A DNA stretch of 64,000 bases, from NCBI RefSeq assembly GCF_000271305.1, contig NZ_AKGD01000001.1, positions 992,001-1,056,000 on the forward strand. The letters are read 5' to 3'. The DNA is from Hydrocarboniphaga effusa AP103. Lineage in GTDB: Bacteria; Pseudomonadota; Gammaproteobacteria; Nevskiales; Nevskiaceae. The notes beneath the pieces are model-generated. The model saw nothing but the letters and a program-made list of their open reading frames with translations, was not told the origin of the DNA and made no database searches. Positions 44,394-56,290 of this stretch are shown here, piece after piece (within the stretch, counting starts at the first letter, position 1; each line of letters starts with the position of its first letter). The position numbers were made by a program, and so were the translations under genes.

Positions 44394-45536
44394 TCAGCGT
44401 TGCGGCGCGGGGCCGGTGCTGCCGCGCACTTTCAATGTGGTTTCGATCTCGACCGTGGGCGATACCTTGCCCTTGATCGCGGCCAGCAAAGCCTCGCCCG
44501 AAGCGCGGCCGATCTCGCTCGTGCGCACCTGCAGCGTGGTCAGCGGCGGGTCGAGCAGCGAGGCGATTTCGATGTCGTCGAAGCCCGAGATCGACAACTG
44601 CTGCGGCACTTGAATACCCATCGCACGCGCCTCGGCGAGCGCGCCTGCGGCGAGCAGATCGGTGGCGCAGATCAGCGCGGTCGGACGCGGCTTGAGCGCC
44701 ATCGCCTTGCGCAGGGCCTCGCGCCCGGCCTCGATCGAATACGGGCCGTAGTAAATGCGATCGGATTTGAATTCGACGTCGGCGAGCGCGAAAGCATCCA
44801 TCACGCCCTCGATGCGCGAACGCGCACGCTCGTTGTGCTCCGGATCGCCCGAGACCATCGCGAACTGGCGATGGCCGAGATCGAGCAGATGACGCACGAC
44901 ACGATGCATCGCGCGACGGTTGCTGATGCCGACACAGGGATGCGCGCGCGCCTCGTCGACCGACCAGGCGCAGACGTACGGCAGGCGCGCCTGCTCGATG
45001 CGCCGGAAGATCGCGGACGGATGATCGGTGCCGATCAGCACGATGCCGTCGATGCCGCGCTGCACCAGGCGCTCGACGACGGCCGCTTCTTCCTTCAGAT
45101 CGTATTCGTGCGCCGCGATCAGCAGGTGATAGCCGGCACGGCCGAGCGTTTTCTGCAGGGCCTGCACGAAGTCCGAGAAGATCGGGTTGTTGATGGTCGG
45201 CAGCACTGCGCCGATGGTCATGCTGCGGCGCAGGGCGAGCGCGCGTGCGGCGCCGTCGGGCACGTAGCCGAGCCGCTCGGCCGCCTCGCGCACCTTGCGC
45301 AAGGTGTTGGCGCGTACCGCGTCGGGCGAAGACAGCGCGCGCGAGGCGCTGCCGAGCGAGACGCCCGCGAGTCGGGCGACGTCGATGAGCCGCGGCCGGC
45401 CGGAGGCCGATTCGTCGACTGCTCCGTCCTCAGCCCTGGCGTCGATCTCCGGCGCCACCGGCGCCTCGACCTGGGCTTTGGTCTTGCGGGTCGGAGCCGC
45501 CGCCGTACGCGAGCCTGATGACTTCGTGCGCTTCAT
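44394..45536 (-). CDS. LacI-family transcriptional regulator
   Basis: A 380-residue LacI/GalR protein. An unusual Ala/Lys/Glu-rich tail of about 47 residues precedes the helix-turn-helix ([19 protein letters not shown], 50-68) and the hinge region [10 protein letters not shown]. The periplasmic-binding-protein-like sensor domain follows to the C-terminus. It heads an operon with two flavin oxidoreductases and is divergent from the FadB-like gene. CG-centred sites at 45681-45694 and 45842-45851 suit autoregulation, and a matching site lies at the MFS/P450 promoter at 16.25 kb. Inducer unknown. Confidence 0.9.
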   Translation of the reverse strand: MKRTKSSGSRTAAAPTRKTKAQVEAPVAPEIDARAEDGAVDESASGRPRLIDVARLAGVSLGSASRALSSPDAVRANTLRKVREAAERLGYVPDGAARALALRRSMTIGAVLPTINNPIFSDFVQALQKTLGRAGYHLLIAAHEYDLKEEAAVVERLVQRGIDGIVLIGTDHPSAIFRRIEQARLPYVCAWSVDEARAHPCVGISNRRAMHRVVRHLLDLGHRQFAMVSGDPEHNERARSRIEGVMDAFALADVEFKSDRIYYGPYSIEAGREALRKAMALKPRPTALICATDLLAAGALAEARAMGIQVPQQLSISGFDDIEIASLLDPPLTTLQVRTSEIGRASGEALLAAIKGKVSPTVEIETTLKVRGSTGPAPQR

Positions 45537-45680
45537 ATATCGTCGAGTTCCCTGATACCGCTCTTCCCGAACGCCTCGCGGCGGAATCTGATCATCGTTT
45601 CATTTGGCCCGATGCCACCCTGGTTTGCCTTCTGGATCGCAGCCTTGGCCGCTGTCTTCCGAGCCGTACGGCGATCTTAC

Positions 45681-45694
45681 TTGAAGCGTTTACA
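45681..45694. promoter_or_regulatory. LacI-type operator-like site
   Basis: TTGAAGCGTTTACA agrees with the LacI/CcpA-type pattern TGWAANCGNTNWCA at 12 of 14 positions. It is near-identical to the 16251-16264 site and lies 145 bp upstream of the lacI ATG. Confidence 0.5.
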
Positions 45695-45827
45695 AATTAC
45701 AGCGCCGATCGCCGGAGAAATCGTCCGGGCACCGATCGCGGTCCTATTTTTAGCATCCTGTTTGAAACTTTCAGCTCGAAGCAGGCGGCTCGGCCCATCC
45801 GTAGTGGGAAAAGCTGGCGGATTGTTT

Positions 45828-45837
45828 TAGTATCCCA
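45828..45837. promoter_or_regulatory. putative shared operator, copy 5
   Basis: TAGTATCCCA in TTTTAGTATCCCATTTA, about 100 bp before the FadB-like start. The LacI-like GAAGCGCTTC palindrome begins 5 bp downstream, so two regulators could compete or cooperate here. Confidence 0.6.
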
Positions 45838-45841
45838 TTTA

Positions 45842-45851
45842 GAAGCGCTTC
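45842..45851. promoter_or_regulatory. LacI-like palindrome at fadB-like promoter
   Basis: A perfect 10-bp palindrome, GAAGCGCTTC, next to operator copy 5. A related CATCGCTTCAAG follows immediately. Role inferred from similarity to the other LacI-type sites. Confidence 0.4.
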
Positions 45852-45939
45852 ATCGCTTCAAGCTTCGATAGCCCATTAGATAACCGCCATGCAGACGCCG
45901 CCCGCCGGCACGCTGCGGGCCGCCCCCGAGGAGATTCTC

Positions 45940-48027
<2,088 letters not shown>

Positions 48028-48061
48028 ATCGATCGGATGTCGCGCTAGACTAAGCATCACA

Positions 48062-48087
48062 CGCTGCCCGGCACCCGCCGGGCAGCG
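48062..48087 (+). terminator. hairpin terminator after the FadB-like gene
   Basis: An 11-bp perfect stem, CGCTGCCCGGC/GCCGGGCAGCG with a 4-base loop, begins 34 bp past the stop and is followed by TCTCT. The weak T-run leaves open Rho assistance. Confidence 0.7.
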
Positions 48088-48138
48088 TCTCTACAGCGAC
48101 GGCCGGATCGTCAGGGCCGAGCGACATGGAGGAGAACG

Positions 48139-49320
48139 ATGCGCGAGTGCCCGGTTTCCGCTGCTCCGGACAAGGCTCCGGTCGATGTGCCGTCCGAAGC
48201 GAGCCTCATCGCGAGGCTGTATCAGGCTGCACTCGAACAGCCCCCCTGGCGCGGCTTTCTCGACGATCTGCGTCGCACCCTGGACCTGCATCACTGCTCG
48301 ATCTCGTTCTTCACCGGCTCGGGCTTCGACGATCGCGGCACCGTCACCGTCACGAGTGGCGATCACGATCTCGATTACGCCGAACTCGCCGAAGAATACG
48401 CACAGAATTTCCGCAAGCTCGATCCGCTGCGCTACGAAGACCTCGCCGAAGGTGCGGTTCACGTCCACAGCGAGGCTGACTATCTGGCACTCGGCGACGA
48501 CGGCGCGGAGTTCTTCCGCGGCTACATGGCCCCGCATGGCTTCGATCATCTGGCGATCGTCAAACCGCAGACGCTCGGCGGCTCCTACGGCGGGCTCATG
48601 GTCTGCGTGCGCAGTCGCGAGGCCGGCGCCTACGACACGCAGGACATGGAGCTGCTGCGAGCGCTGACGCCGCACCTGAGCCGCGCATTGCAGCACTTCT
48701 CGCGCTTCAAGCAGCTCGAGCTCGAACGCGATCTGTTCGAGAGCACCATCGACAATCTCGGCGTCGGCTCGCTGCTGATCGAGCAGGACGGCCGTGTGCT
48801 GCGCTGTAATCCGCGCGCGGAACGCATGCTCGCCGAGGCCGAGCAGCTGCACATCACCGACGGTCGCCTGCAACTCAGCGACCGGACACAGAGCGCCGAA
48901 TTCCGCAATCTGATCGAACAGCTCAGCGCACCCGGCAGCGCCAACCGCATTCGCGCCATGCGCCTGAGTTCGCGTAGCGGCCAGGCCCTGCGCGTGATGC
49001 TCAAGCCGATCCAACCCGCCCCGGTCTACTACAACACGCAACCGCTGCAGATCATGGTGTATCTGCAGGACACCACGTCGGCACAGGCCGCACCGGCACA
49101 GCTCGTCGCCCAGCTGTTCGGGCTCACGCGCACCGAAGCCACGCTCGCGATCTGGCTCGCGCGCGGCCACACCTTGCAGCAGGCCGCGCAGACCATGGGC
49201 ATCTCCGAGCACACGGCACGCAACTACTCCAAGCGCATCTTCGCCAAGACCGGCACCAGCCGGCAGGCCGATCTCGTGCGCGTGATGCTGCAAAGCGTCT
49301 CGCTCCTCACGGCCGGCTGA
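48139..49320 (+). CDS. LuxR-family regulator with PAS-like sensor
   Basis: A 393-residue protein. The N-terminal 200 residues form a sensor of unknown type, followed by a PAS-like stretch (FESTIDNLGVGSLLIEQDGRVLRCNPRAE, broken here by design of the fold). A C-terminal LuxR helix-turn-helix (LFGLTRTEATLAIWLARG, then AAQTMGISEHTARNYSKRIF) completes it. The ATG follows a strong GGAGGAG. It lies directly upstream of the TonB receptor/AveC-like operon, in the same direction, and is the likely activator of it. Ligand unknown. Confidence 0.85.
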   Translation: MRECPVSAAPDKAPVDVPSEASLIARLYQAALEQPPWRGFLDDLRRTLDLHHCSISFFTGSGFDDRGTVTVTSGDHDLDYAELAEEYAQNFRKLDPLRYEDLAEGAVHVHSEADYLALGDDGAEFFRGYMAPHGFDHLAIVKPQTLGGSYGGLMVCVRSREAGAYDTQDMELLRALTPHLSRALQHFSRFKQLELERDLFESTIDNLGVGSLLIEQDGRVLRCNPRAERMLAEAEQLHITDGRLQLSDRTQSAEFRNLIEQLSAPGSANRIRAMRLSSRSGQALRVMLKPIQPAPVYYNTQPLQIMVYLQDTTSAQAAPAQLVAQLFGLTRTEATLAIWLARGHTLQQAAQTMGISEHTARNYSKRIFAKTGTSRQADLVRVMLQSVSLLTAG

Positions 49321-49469
49321 GCCGGCACGCAATACAGAACCAAATGGGCCTATCGGTCCTGCCCTCGACCGCGCTCTACTGATTGCACGCAGACCCTGCC
49401 GACAGCAGCGGGGCCGCGAACAAGAAGGCGCAGCCAGCGCCATTGCGAGTGAGGAGAGGACCAAAGCTC

Positions 49470-52067
49470 ATGTGTGCTCAGGCTTATTCAATGCCCTCGA
49501 AAAAGAGGCTGCTTCCGTTGGTGGCAGCCGCGGCTTTCGGCGTGAGTGCCGATCTGCATGCACAGGAACCTGTCGTTGCGACTGTAGCCGAGCAAGCCAC
49601 AGAACCTTCGACCGATTCCACGACCGAACTCGATACGATCGCGGTCGGTGCCGAAGCTGCGCCCGAGCCGCTGTCATCCGCCGCACCCGTACGCGGCGGC
49701 GGGCTCGGCATCGAAGAAGTGGTCGTCACCGCGCAGCGTCGTGCCGAGGCGATCAACGACATCCCGATTTCGATCACCGCGTTCTCGGGCGATACGCTCG
49801 CCGCGCTCGGCGTGACCGATACGCGCGATCTCGGCAACGTCACGCCGGGTTTCACGGCCGCAGACAGCGGCTACAACACGCCGGTCTACACGCTGCGCGG
49901 CATCGGGTTCAACGACACCACGTACACGGCGACCTCGACCGTCGGCGTCTACGTCGACGAAACGCCACTGCCCTATTCGATCATGACCAAGGGCGCGAAT
50001 CTCGATGTGGAGCGCGTCGAAATCCTCAAGGGACCGCAGGGCATTCTCTACGGCCGCAACACCACCGGCGGCGCGATCAACTATATCGCGCGCAAACCGA
50101 CCGACACTTTCGAATACGGACTCACGGGCACTTACAGCAGCTTCGAGACGACCGAAATCGAGGGCTATGCGAGCGGCCCGCTGACGGACGACCTCAAGGG
50201 CCGCATCGCGGTGAAGGATCTGCGTTCGCAGGAAGGCTGGCAGCGCAGCCTGACGCGACCGGACGACCGGCTTGGCAAGAAGGACAAGCAGTCCTTCCGC
50301 GGCATTCTCGAATGGACGCCGGATGCCGATCTGTTCTTTCGTCTGTCCGCGGATGGCTGGAGCGATCGCAGCGATGCGCAGGCCCCGCAAGCCATCTTCA
50401 TCAATCCGCAGAACCCGATCGTACCGAACACCCCGGCCGCGGTCGGCCAGGTTCTGGACGTACTGCAAAACCTCACGACGCCAGTTCCGGGTGTCGGCGC
50501 TCTCGTGCAGACGCTCAACAACCGGCTCGGCAACAACGTGATCCTGGCCCCGCAGGTCGCGAATCATCCGACCGTCGATCAAAACACCGACGACATGCGC
50601 GTCGCCGACTGGGCCCCGCAACATCGCTGGATGCTCGACGACAACTACTGGAACGTCGCGCTGCGCAACGAGTGGACGCTGGACGACAGCACCACGCTGA
50701 CGTCGATCGCCTCGTACGCGCAGGTCGCTTCGGACGGTTCGTCGCTGCCGCAGTCCGGACTGTCGGTCTACAACTCCGAGCAAATCATCACCGCCGGCAT
50801 CAACACCACTTCGCTCGAATCGCGGCTCGCAGGACAGTGGGGCGATGGAAATAACTGGCTGCTCGGCGTCAACGCCGCATTCGACGACGGAAACGAATCG
50901 CACTACATCTTCACCGACACGCAGAGCGCGCTATTCCCCGATCCAATCACCGGACAAGCGCTGCTCGCGAGCCGCATCACTGTCGCGGGCAGCACGCGTG
51001 CGAGAACGCTCGGCATTTTCGCCAACGGCGACTGGCGCTTCGCCGACACGCTCAAGCTCACGCTCGGCATGCGCTACAGCGACGAGGCGCGCAAGTTCCA
51101 TGGCTGCTCGCGTGAAGGGCCGGACAGCCAAGGCATCGGCCTGGAACTGCTGTTCAATGCACTCGCTGCGACCAAGGGCAATCTGAGCTTTCCCGTGAAA
51201 GACGGCGAATGCCTGACGCTGGACGAGAACGGCAACAACGACGAATTTCACGGCAAGCTCGACGAAGACAATCTGTCAGGCCGCGCCGTGCTCGACTGGA
51301 CGCCGATCAATCACTACCTGTTCTATGCCTCGTATGCACGCGGTTTCAAATCGGGCGGCTTCCCGGTCACCAACTCGTCCGATCAGATTCAGTACACACC
51401 GGTCACGCAGGAACGTCTCGACGCCTTCGAGATCGGCAGCAAGACCGCGCTGATTCCGCGCGTGCTGCAAGTCAACACCGCGGCCTTCTATTACGACTAC
51501 ACCGACAAGCAGCTGCTGACCCGCTTCGCCGATCCGATCTTCGGTCCGCTGCCGATCCTGCGCAATGCGCCGAAATCGACGGTACAAGGCGTGGAGCTCG
51601 ACCTGCAGCTCACGCCGATCCAAGGTCTGTTCATTTCGGGTGCCGCTTCGTACATCGATACACGCATCGACGAGTTCGTCAGCACCACGATCAGTGGCGA
51701 AGAGAACCACGACTTCTCGGGCCGGCCGTTCAACTTCGCACCTCGCTTCCAGTACTCCGTACTCGCCGATTACTCGTTCCAGATCGGAGCCCGGCTCAAC
51801 CTCGGCATCGGGGCGGACTACAGCTACATGTCGAAAACCAATTCGACGCTAGAAGGCGATCCGCGCTACGCACATCGCGCCTACGGACTCACCAATGTGC
51901 GGCTGCGCCTGACGACGACCGATGGACATTGGAGCGCGATGCTGTTCGCTCGCAACGTTTTCGACGAGTTCTCGCAGATCAGCGTGTTCCAGCTCGGCGA
52001 CGCCATCGTGCGCTACGCAGGCGAGCCGCGCACCGTCGGTCTGACGATCTCTTACAATGGTTTCTGA
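49470..52067 (+). CDS. TonB-dependent outer-membrane receptor
   Basis: An 865-residue receptor. A signal peptide ends near SADLHAQE. A TonB-box-like EEVVVTAQRR follows a low-complexity Glu/Ala linker, then the plug (VERVEILKGPQGILYGRNTTGGAINYI) and a barrel ending in VGLTISYNGF. The ATG at 49470 lies 12 bp after GAGGAGAGG; ATG 49491 is a possible alternative. It resembles the sphingomonad/steroid-degrader receptor type rather than siderophore receptors. It starts an operon with an AveC-like protein, ALDH, GMC oxidoreductase and P450. Confidence 0.92.
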   Translation: MCAQAYSMPSKKRLLPLVAAAAFGVSADLHAQEPVVATVAEQATEPSTDSTTELDTIAVGAEAAPEPLSSAAPVRGGGLGIEEVVVTAQRRAEAINDIPISITAFSGDTLAALGVTDTRDLGNVTPGFTAADSGYNTPVYTLRGIGFNDTTYTATSTVGVYVDETPLPYSIMTKGANLDVERVEILKGPQGILYGRNTTGGAINYIARKPTDTFEYGLTGTYSSFETTEIEGYASGPLTDDLKGRIAVKDLRSQEGWQRSLTRPDDRLGKKDKQSFRGILEWTPDADLFFRLSADGWSDRSDAQAPQAIFINPQNPIVPNTPAAVGQVLDVLQNLTTPVPGVGALVQTLNNRLGNNVILAPQVANHPTVDQNTDDMRVADWAPQHRWMLDDNYWNVALRNEWTLDDSTTLTSIASYAQVASDGSSLPQSGLSVYNSEQIITAGINTTSLESRLAGQWGDGNNWLLGVNAAFDDGNESHYIFTDTQSALFPDPITGQALLASRITVAGSTRARTLGIFANGDWRFADTLKLTLGMRYSDEARKFHGCSREGPDSQGIGLELLFNALAATKGNLSFPVKDGECLTLDENGNNDEFHGKLDEDNLSGRAVLDWTPINHYLFYASYARGFKSGGFPVTNSSDQIQYTPVTQERLDAFEIGSKTALIPRVLQVNTAAFYYDYTDKQLLTRFADPIFGPLPILRNAPKSTVQGVELDLQLTPIQGLFISGAASYIDTRIDEFVSTTISGEENHDFSGRPFNFAPRFQYSVLADYSFQIGARLNLGIGADYSYMSKTNSTLEGDPRYAHRAYGLTNVRLRLTTTDGHWSAMLFARNVFDEFSQISVFQLGDAIVRYAGEPRTVGLTISYNGF

Positions 52068-52083
52068 GCGGGTTCCGATCGCC

Positions 52084-53133
52084 ATGACGAACGCAACTTC
52101 GACACTATCCGCATCGACTGCCATCGAATCGCGGCCCGTCCTCTGGTGGGCCACGCTAGGCGCCTGCTTTCTCGTGCTGCAGCTGTGGGTACTCGGCTCC
52201 TGGATGCTGTCGAGCCGATTCGTCGCGAGCGATCCGGGGCCCGACACGCTGTCGGCTGTCGCCGTGATCATGCAGTGGTTGATCTGTTTATCGTTCGGAA
52301 TCGGTGGCGTCTGGGCGGTGTTCAATCTAGGGCGCAGCCTGCTGCGCGGCGAACGCTTCAGCGGCTTCCAGGTGCTGATGCTCGGCACCTGGACCGCCAC
52401 CTGGCAGGACCCGACGCTGAACCTGTTCCGCCCCATCTTCGTCTACAACTCGCACTACTGGAATCGCGGTTCGTGGTCGGAGTTCGTACCGTTCTGGATG
52501 AGCCCGAACGGCTCGAAGATGCCCGAGCCGATCTTCTGGCAAATGGGCTGCTACATCATCATGCAGCCGCAGCTCGTGCTGTTCACGATGGGCGTCATCT
52601 ACGCATTGCGGCGGCGCTGTCCGCAGCTCGGTCTCGCGAGCACGCTGCTGATCGCGCTCGTTGCCTGCGGTGCGTTCAACACGCTCAACGAGCTCGTGCT
52701 GGTCTTCGGCGAAGTCTTCGCCTATCCCGGTGTCGTACATGACTGGAGCCTGTTCCCGGGCACGCAGTATCAGTATCCGGTTTACGAAGGCTTTCTATGG
52801 GCGATCGGCACTACGGCCTGCGCCGCACTGTTCTGCTTTCCCGATGCGAACGGACACACGCTGGTGGAGCGTTCGATCGGCAAGCTGCAACTGAGTACGC
52901 GCAAGGAGAATCTGCTACGTGTACTCGCGGCGGGCGGCTTCATCAACATCGCGCTGTTCTTCTACATCTTCTGCTGCCTGCTGATTTCGACGCACATCGA
53001 CACCTGGCCCGAACTGCCGAGCTACTTCAGCTCGGGCATCTGCGGCGAAGGCACAGGCTATCCGTGTCCGACCAAGGGCGCCGCGATTCCTACCGTCCAG
53101 ATGGCGCCTGATCTCAATCTAAGCCGTCCTTAG
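52084..53133 (+). CDS. AveC-like (spirocyclase family) membrane protein
   Basis: A 349-residue integral membrane protein with about seven hydrophobic segments. The pattern TATWQDPTLNLFRPIFVYNSHYWNRGSW...EFVPFW...PEPIF, shown here in broken form, matches AveC-family proteins. AveC of the avermectin pathway is a spirocyclase/dehydratase; relatives are frequent in mycobacterial and proteobacterial lipid catabolic loci with no known reaction. ATG 52084 was chosen over ATG 52057, which overlaps the receptor gene by 11 bp; neither has a strong ribosome site. It lies between a TonB receptor and an ALDH, so it may handle the newly imported substrate in the inner membrane. Confidence 0.75.
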   Translation: MTNATSTLSASTAIESRPVLWWATLGACFLVLQLWVLGSWMLSSRFVASDPGPDTLSAVAVIMQWLICLSFGIGGVWAVFNLGRSLLRGERFSGFQVLMLGTWTATWQDPTLNLFRPIFVYNSHYWNRGSWSEFVPFWMSPNGSKMPEPIFWQMGCYIIMQPQLVLFTMGVIYALRRRCPQLGLASTLLIALVACGAFNTLNELVLVFGEVFAYPGVVHDWSLFPGTQYQYPVYEGFLWAIGTTACAALFCFPDANGHTLVERSIGKLQLSTRKENLLRVLAAGGFINIALFFYIFCCLLISTHIDTWPELPSYFSSGICGEGTGYPCPTKGAAIPTVQMAPDLNLSRP

Positions 53134-53156
53134 TTCTTTTTCCGGAGAGTACCGAG

Positions 53157-54668
53157 ATGAACATCTCCACCGAGTGGAGCGGCACCGTATTGCCCGAACG
53201 TCACCGTGACGCAGCCCAACACCTGCCTGCGCCACGCCTGGTCATCGGCGACAAGCAACTGAGCAGCGGCAGCGGCGGGGTCTTCGAGCATATCAATCCC
53301 TCGACCGGCGAGGCCCAAGCGATCGTGCCGCTGGCCGGCGGGGCCGAGATCGATGCGGCAGTCCAGGCGGCACGCGCTGCCTTGCCGATCTGGCGCGACC
53401 TGAAGCCGCAGCAGCGCCGCGTGCTGCTCGATCGCTTCGCCGATCTGATCGAAGCACGCTTCGACGAGTTCACCGCGATCACCCCGCTGGAAAACGGCAT
53501 TTGTCGTGGCACTTTCGACATCGGCCTGCGGCCGCGCGTGATCGCCTGGTGCCGTTACTACGCAGGCTGGACCGACAAGCTCGATGGTCTCGTCACCGCG
53601 ACGCCACCCTCGGAATGCTTCGAGTTCACGTTGCCCGAACCCTACGGCGTGATCGGCCACATCATCACCTGGAACGCGCCGATGCTCTCGCTCGCGATGA
53701 AGGTGATGCCTTCGATCGCGGCCGGCAATACCGTCGTCGTCAAACCGGCCGAGTTCACCCCGTTCTCCTCGCAGCGCTTTGTCGAGCTCGCGCTCGAAGC
53801 GGGCATTCCAGCCGGCGTCATCAACGTGCTGCCAGGCCTGTCCTCTGCAGGTGAAGCGCTCGTGCGCCATCCGGGTGTCGACAAGATTTCGTTCACCGGC
53901 GGCCCGATCGCGGCCAAGCGCATCATGGCCGACGCCTCCGCGAGCTTGAAGCCCGTTCTGTTCGAACTCGGCGGCAAGTCGGCCAACCTGATTTTCCCCG
54001 ACGTCGATCTCGACGAGACCGCCGCATATTGCGCCGCCTTTGGTCTCTCGAACAATGGCGAAGGCTGCGCCTTGCCGACACGCCTGATCGTGCATGAGTC
54101 GATCTACGAAACCTTCATGGAACGGCTCGCCGCGGTCGTGCAATCGCTACCGCTCGGTGATCCGCTCGATCCGCGCAGCTACATCGGCCCGATGGTCACG
54201 CGGGCGGCACGGGAGCGCGTGACCTCGATGATCGACGAGGCCAAGGCACAGCGCGCCGGACGCCTGCTCTGTGGAGGCCAGCGCGCCGAAGGCTCGCTCG
54301 CGAACGGCTGGTTCGTACCACCGACCGTGTTCACCGACATCGATCCGAACTGCCGCATCGCGCAGCAGGAAGTGTTCGGTCCGGTGCTCGTCGGCATGAA
54401 GTTCCGCAACGAAGAAGAAGCCGTTCAACTCGCCAATTCGACCGAATACGGGCTCGCGGCTTATGTGCAGACGCGCGATCTGAACATCGCGCATCGCATG
54501 GTGCGCCGCCTGCAGGCCGGCACCGTCTACGTCAATCGGGCCACGCCGAGCGCGAATCCGAACTCGCCGTTCGGTGGCATCGGGCTCTCGGGTTTCGGCC
54601 GCGAAGGCGGCAAGGCCGGTCTAGACGAATTCATTCGCCTCAAAGGCGTCGGCATCAGCGTGAGCTGA
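53157..54668 (+). CDS. NAD-dependent aldehyde dehydrogenase
   Basis: A 503-residue ALDH with N173 (ITWNAP), K196 (VVKPAE), general-base E270 (FELGGKS) and nucleophile C304 (NNGEGCALPTR). All catalytic residues are in place. It converts an aldehyde to an acid and fits after the GMC alcohol oxidase encoded next. The ATG is preceded by CCGGAGAG. Third gene of the receptor/AveC operon, 6 bp before the GMC gene. Confidence 0.92.
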   Translation: MNISTEWSGTVLPERHRDAAQHLPAPRLVIGDKQLSSGSGGVFEHINPSTGEAQAIVPLAGGAEIDAAVQAARAALPIWRDLKPQQRRVLLDRFADLIEARFDEFTAITPLENGICRGTFDIGLRPRVIAWCRYYAGWTDKLDGLVTATPPSECFEFTLPEPYGVIGHIITWNAPMLSLAMKVMPSIAAGNTVVVKPAEFTPFSSQRFVELALEAGIPAGVINVLPGLSSAGEALVRHPGVDKISFTGGPIAAKRIMADASASLKPVLFELGGKSANLIFPDVDLDETAAYCAAFGLSNNGEGCALPTRLIVHESIYETFMERLAAVVQSLPLGDPLDPRSYIGPMVTRAARERVTSMIDEAKAQRAGRLLCGGQRAEGSLANGWFVPPTVFTDIDPNCRIAQQEVFGPVLVGMKFRNEEEAVQLANSTEYGLAAYVQTRDLNIAHRMVRRLQAGTVYVNRATPSANPNSPFGGIGLSGFGREGGKAGLDEFIRLKGVGISVS

Positions 54669-54674
54669 GTCCCG

Positions 54675-56267
54675 ATGAGCGACTACGACTTCATCATCGT
54701 CGGTGCCGGCTCGGCTGGCTGCGTGCTCGCCAATCGGCTGTCGGAGAATCCGCGCTATCGCGTGCTGCTGCTCGAAGCGGGCCCCGAAGACCGCAGTCCG
54801 CTGATCCGCATGCCCAAGGGTTTCGGCAAGCTGCTCGAAGACCCGCGCCACACTTGGCGCTTCCGCACTTCGGGAGCGACGGTCGAAACCTGGGTGCGCG
54901 GCAAGACGCTAGGCGGATCGAGCGCCGTCAACGGCATGATGTATGTGCGTGGACAGCCGCAGGATTACGACGACTGGGAGGCGGCCGGCTGCACCGGCTG
55001 GGGTTGGAATGCGCTGGGGCCGATCTTCAAGCGCATCGAGGATCACGCCCTCGGAGCCGATGAGCTGCGCGGCTCCGGCGGGCCACTGCCGATCAGCAAT
55101 CCGACATCCGGAGACGGTAGCGGCGATGCGATCTGCGAGGCCACCATCGAAGCCGGAACCCAGCTCGGACTCGAGCGCCGCGACGACCTCAACCGACTCG
55201 ATCAGCAAGGCATCGGCCTGCATCAGCGCACGATCAGGAACGGCGAACGCTGGAGCGCGGCGCGTGCATTTCTCGCGCCTGCGCGCAGCCGGCGCAATCT
55301 CCATGTGATCACCGATGTACAGGTCGATCGCCTGCTGTTCGAAGGCTCGCGCGCAGTCGGGATCATCGGACGAAAAGGCGAAGCACCGGTTCGCCATCAC
55401 GCACGCGAAATCATCTTGTGCGCCGGGGCACTCATGTCGCCGGTGCTACTGCAACGCTCGGGCGTCGGCGATGCACAAAGACTCGCTGCGCTCGGCATCG
55501 AAACCGTCGTGCATTCACCACATGTGGGACTGCATCTGCGCGAGCATCGCTGCGTTCCGATCCAGTTCCGGCTCAAGCAGAACGTCGGCTACAACGTCGA
55601 TCTGTCGGGCTGGCGCCTGCTGATGCAGGTGCTGCGCTATGGCTTGTCGAAGCGCGGGGCGATGGCCGGCGGGGCCTACGACGTCGCCGCCTTCGTGCGC
55701 ACGCGACCCGAAGCACCGCGCCCCGATGCGCAGCTCATGATGGCCCCATTCTCGCTGCAGCTCGACACCGAGCAGCGCGCACTCGAAAAACAACCCGGGC
55801 TGCAGGCGCTCGGCTACTGCCTGCGACCGCAAAGTGAAGGCAGCGTGCTGATCGATTCGAGCTCGCCGCATGTCGCCCCACTGATCGATCCGCGTTACCT
55901 GACGGCCGACCACGACCGCCGGGTCTCGATCGACCTGTTCCGTTACCTGCGCCGGCTGTTCGCGCAGCCGCCGATCGCCTCGCTACTGAGCGCCGAAACG
56001 GTTCCAGGGCCGAGCGTCGAAACCGATGACGAGATCATCGAGTCGATTCACCGCTACGGCCTCAGCGGTTATCACGCAGCAGGCACTTGCCGCATGGGCA
56101 CGGGCGAATCGGCCGTTACCGACCCCAGGCTGCGCGTGCGCGGAATCGCCGGGCTACGCGTGATGGATTGTTCGGTGATGCCGACGCTGGTTTCGGGCAA
56201 CACCAATGCGCCGGTCATGGCGATGGCCTGGCACGCCGCCGACCTCATTCTCGAAGACATCCACTAG
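54675..56267 (+). CDS. GMC-family FAD oxidoreductase
   Basis: A 530-residue GMC oxidoreductase with [32 protein letters not shown] and [15 protein letters not shown] signatures. The catalytic His is in [10 protein letters not shown] and the Asn in SGNTNAPV. It probably oxidises a primary or secondary alcohol to feed the ALDH encoded 6 bp upstream. It is a paralogue of the 41.6-43.3 kb enzyme, but within a different operon. The P450 gene follows after 23 bp. Confidence 0.9.
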   Translation: MSDYDFIIVGAGSAGCVLANRLSENPRYRVLLLEAGPEDRSPLIRMPKGFGKLLEDPRHTWRFRTSGATVETWVRGKTLGGSSAVNGMMYVRGQPQDYDDWEAAGCTGWGWNALGPIFKRIEDHALGADELRGSGGPLPISNPTSGDGSGDAICEATIEAGTQLGLERRDDLNRLDQQGIGLHQRTIRNGERWSAARAFLAPARSRRNLHVITDVQVDRLLFEGSRAVGIIGRKGEAPVRHHAREIILCAGALMSPVLLQRSGVGDAQRLAALGIETVVHSPHVGLHLREHRCVPIQFRLKQNVGYNVDLSGWRLLMQVLRYGLSKRGAMAGGAYDVAAFVRTRPEAPRPDAQLMMAPFSLQLDTEQRALEKQPGLQALGYCLRPQSEGSVLIDSSSPHVAPLIDPRYLTADHDRRVSIDLFRYLRRLFAQPPIASLLSAETVPGPSVETDDEIIESIHRYGLSGYHAAGTCRMGTGESAVTDPRLRVRGIAGLRVMDCSVMPTLVSGNTNAPVMAMAWHAADLILEDIH

Positions 56268-56290
56268 CAGCCGCTCGCGCAGGAGACCTC

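Larger units (their letters stand above)
45537..45939. other. lacI/fadB-like divergent regulatory region
   Basis: About 400 bp without a convincing gene. It holds a LacI-type site, operator copy 5 and a second LacI-like palindrome. The AT-richest part (45.67-45.84 kb) probably carries both divergent promoters. A 117-codon frame through it has no homology signal that I recognise. Confidence 0.6.

Noticed and set aside
45518..45871. 117-codon frame in the lacI/fadB-like intergenic region
   Set aside because: It overlaps the operators and promoters, lacks a ribosome site and has no recognisable features.
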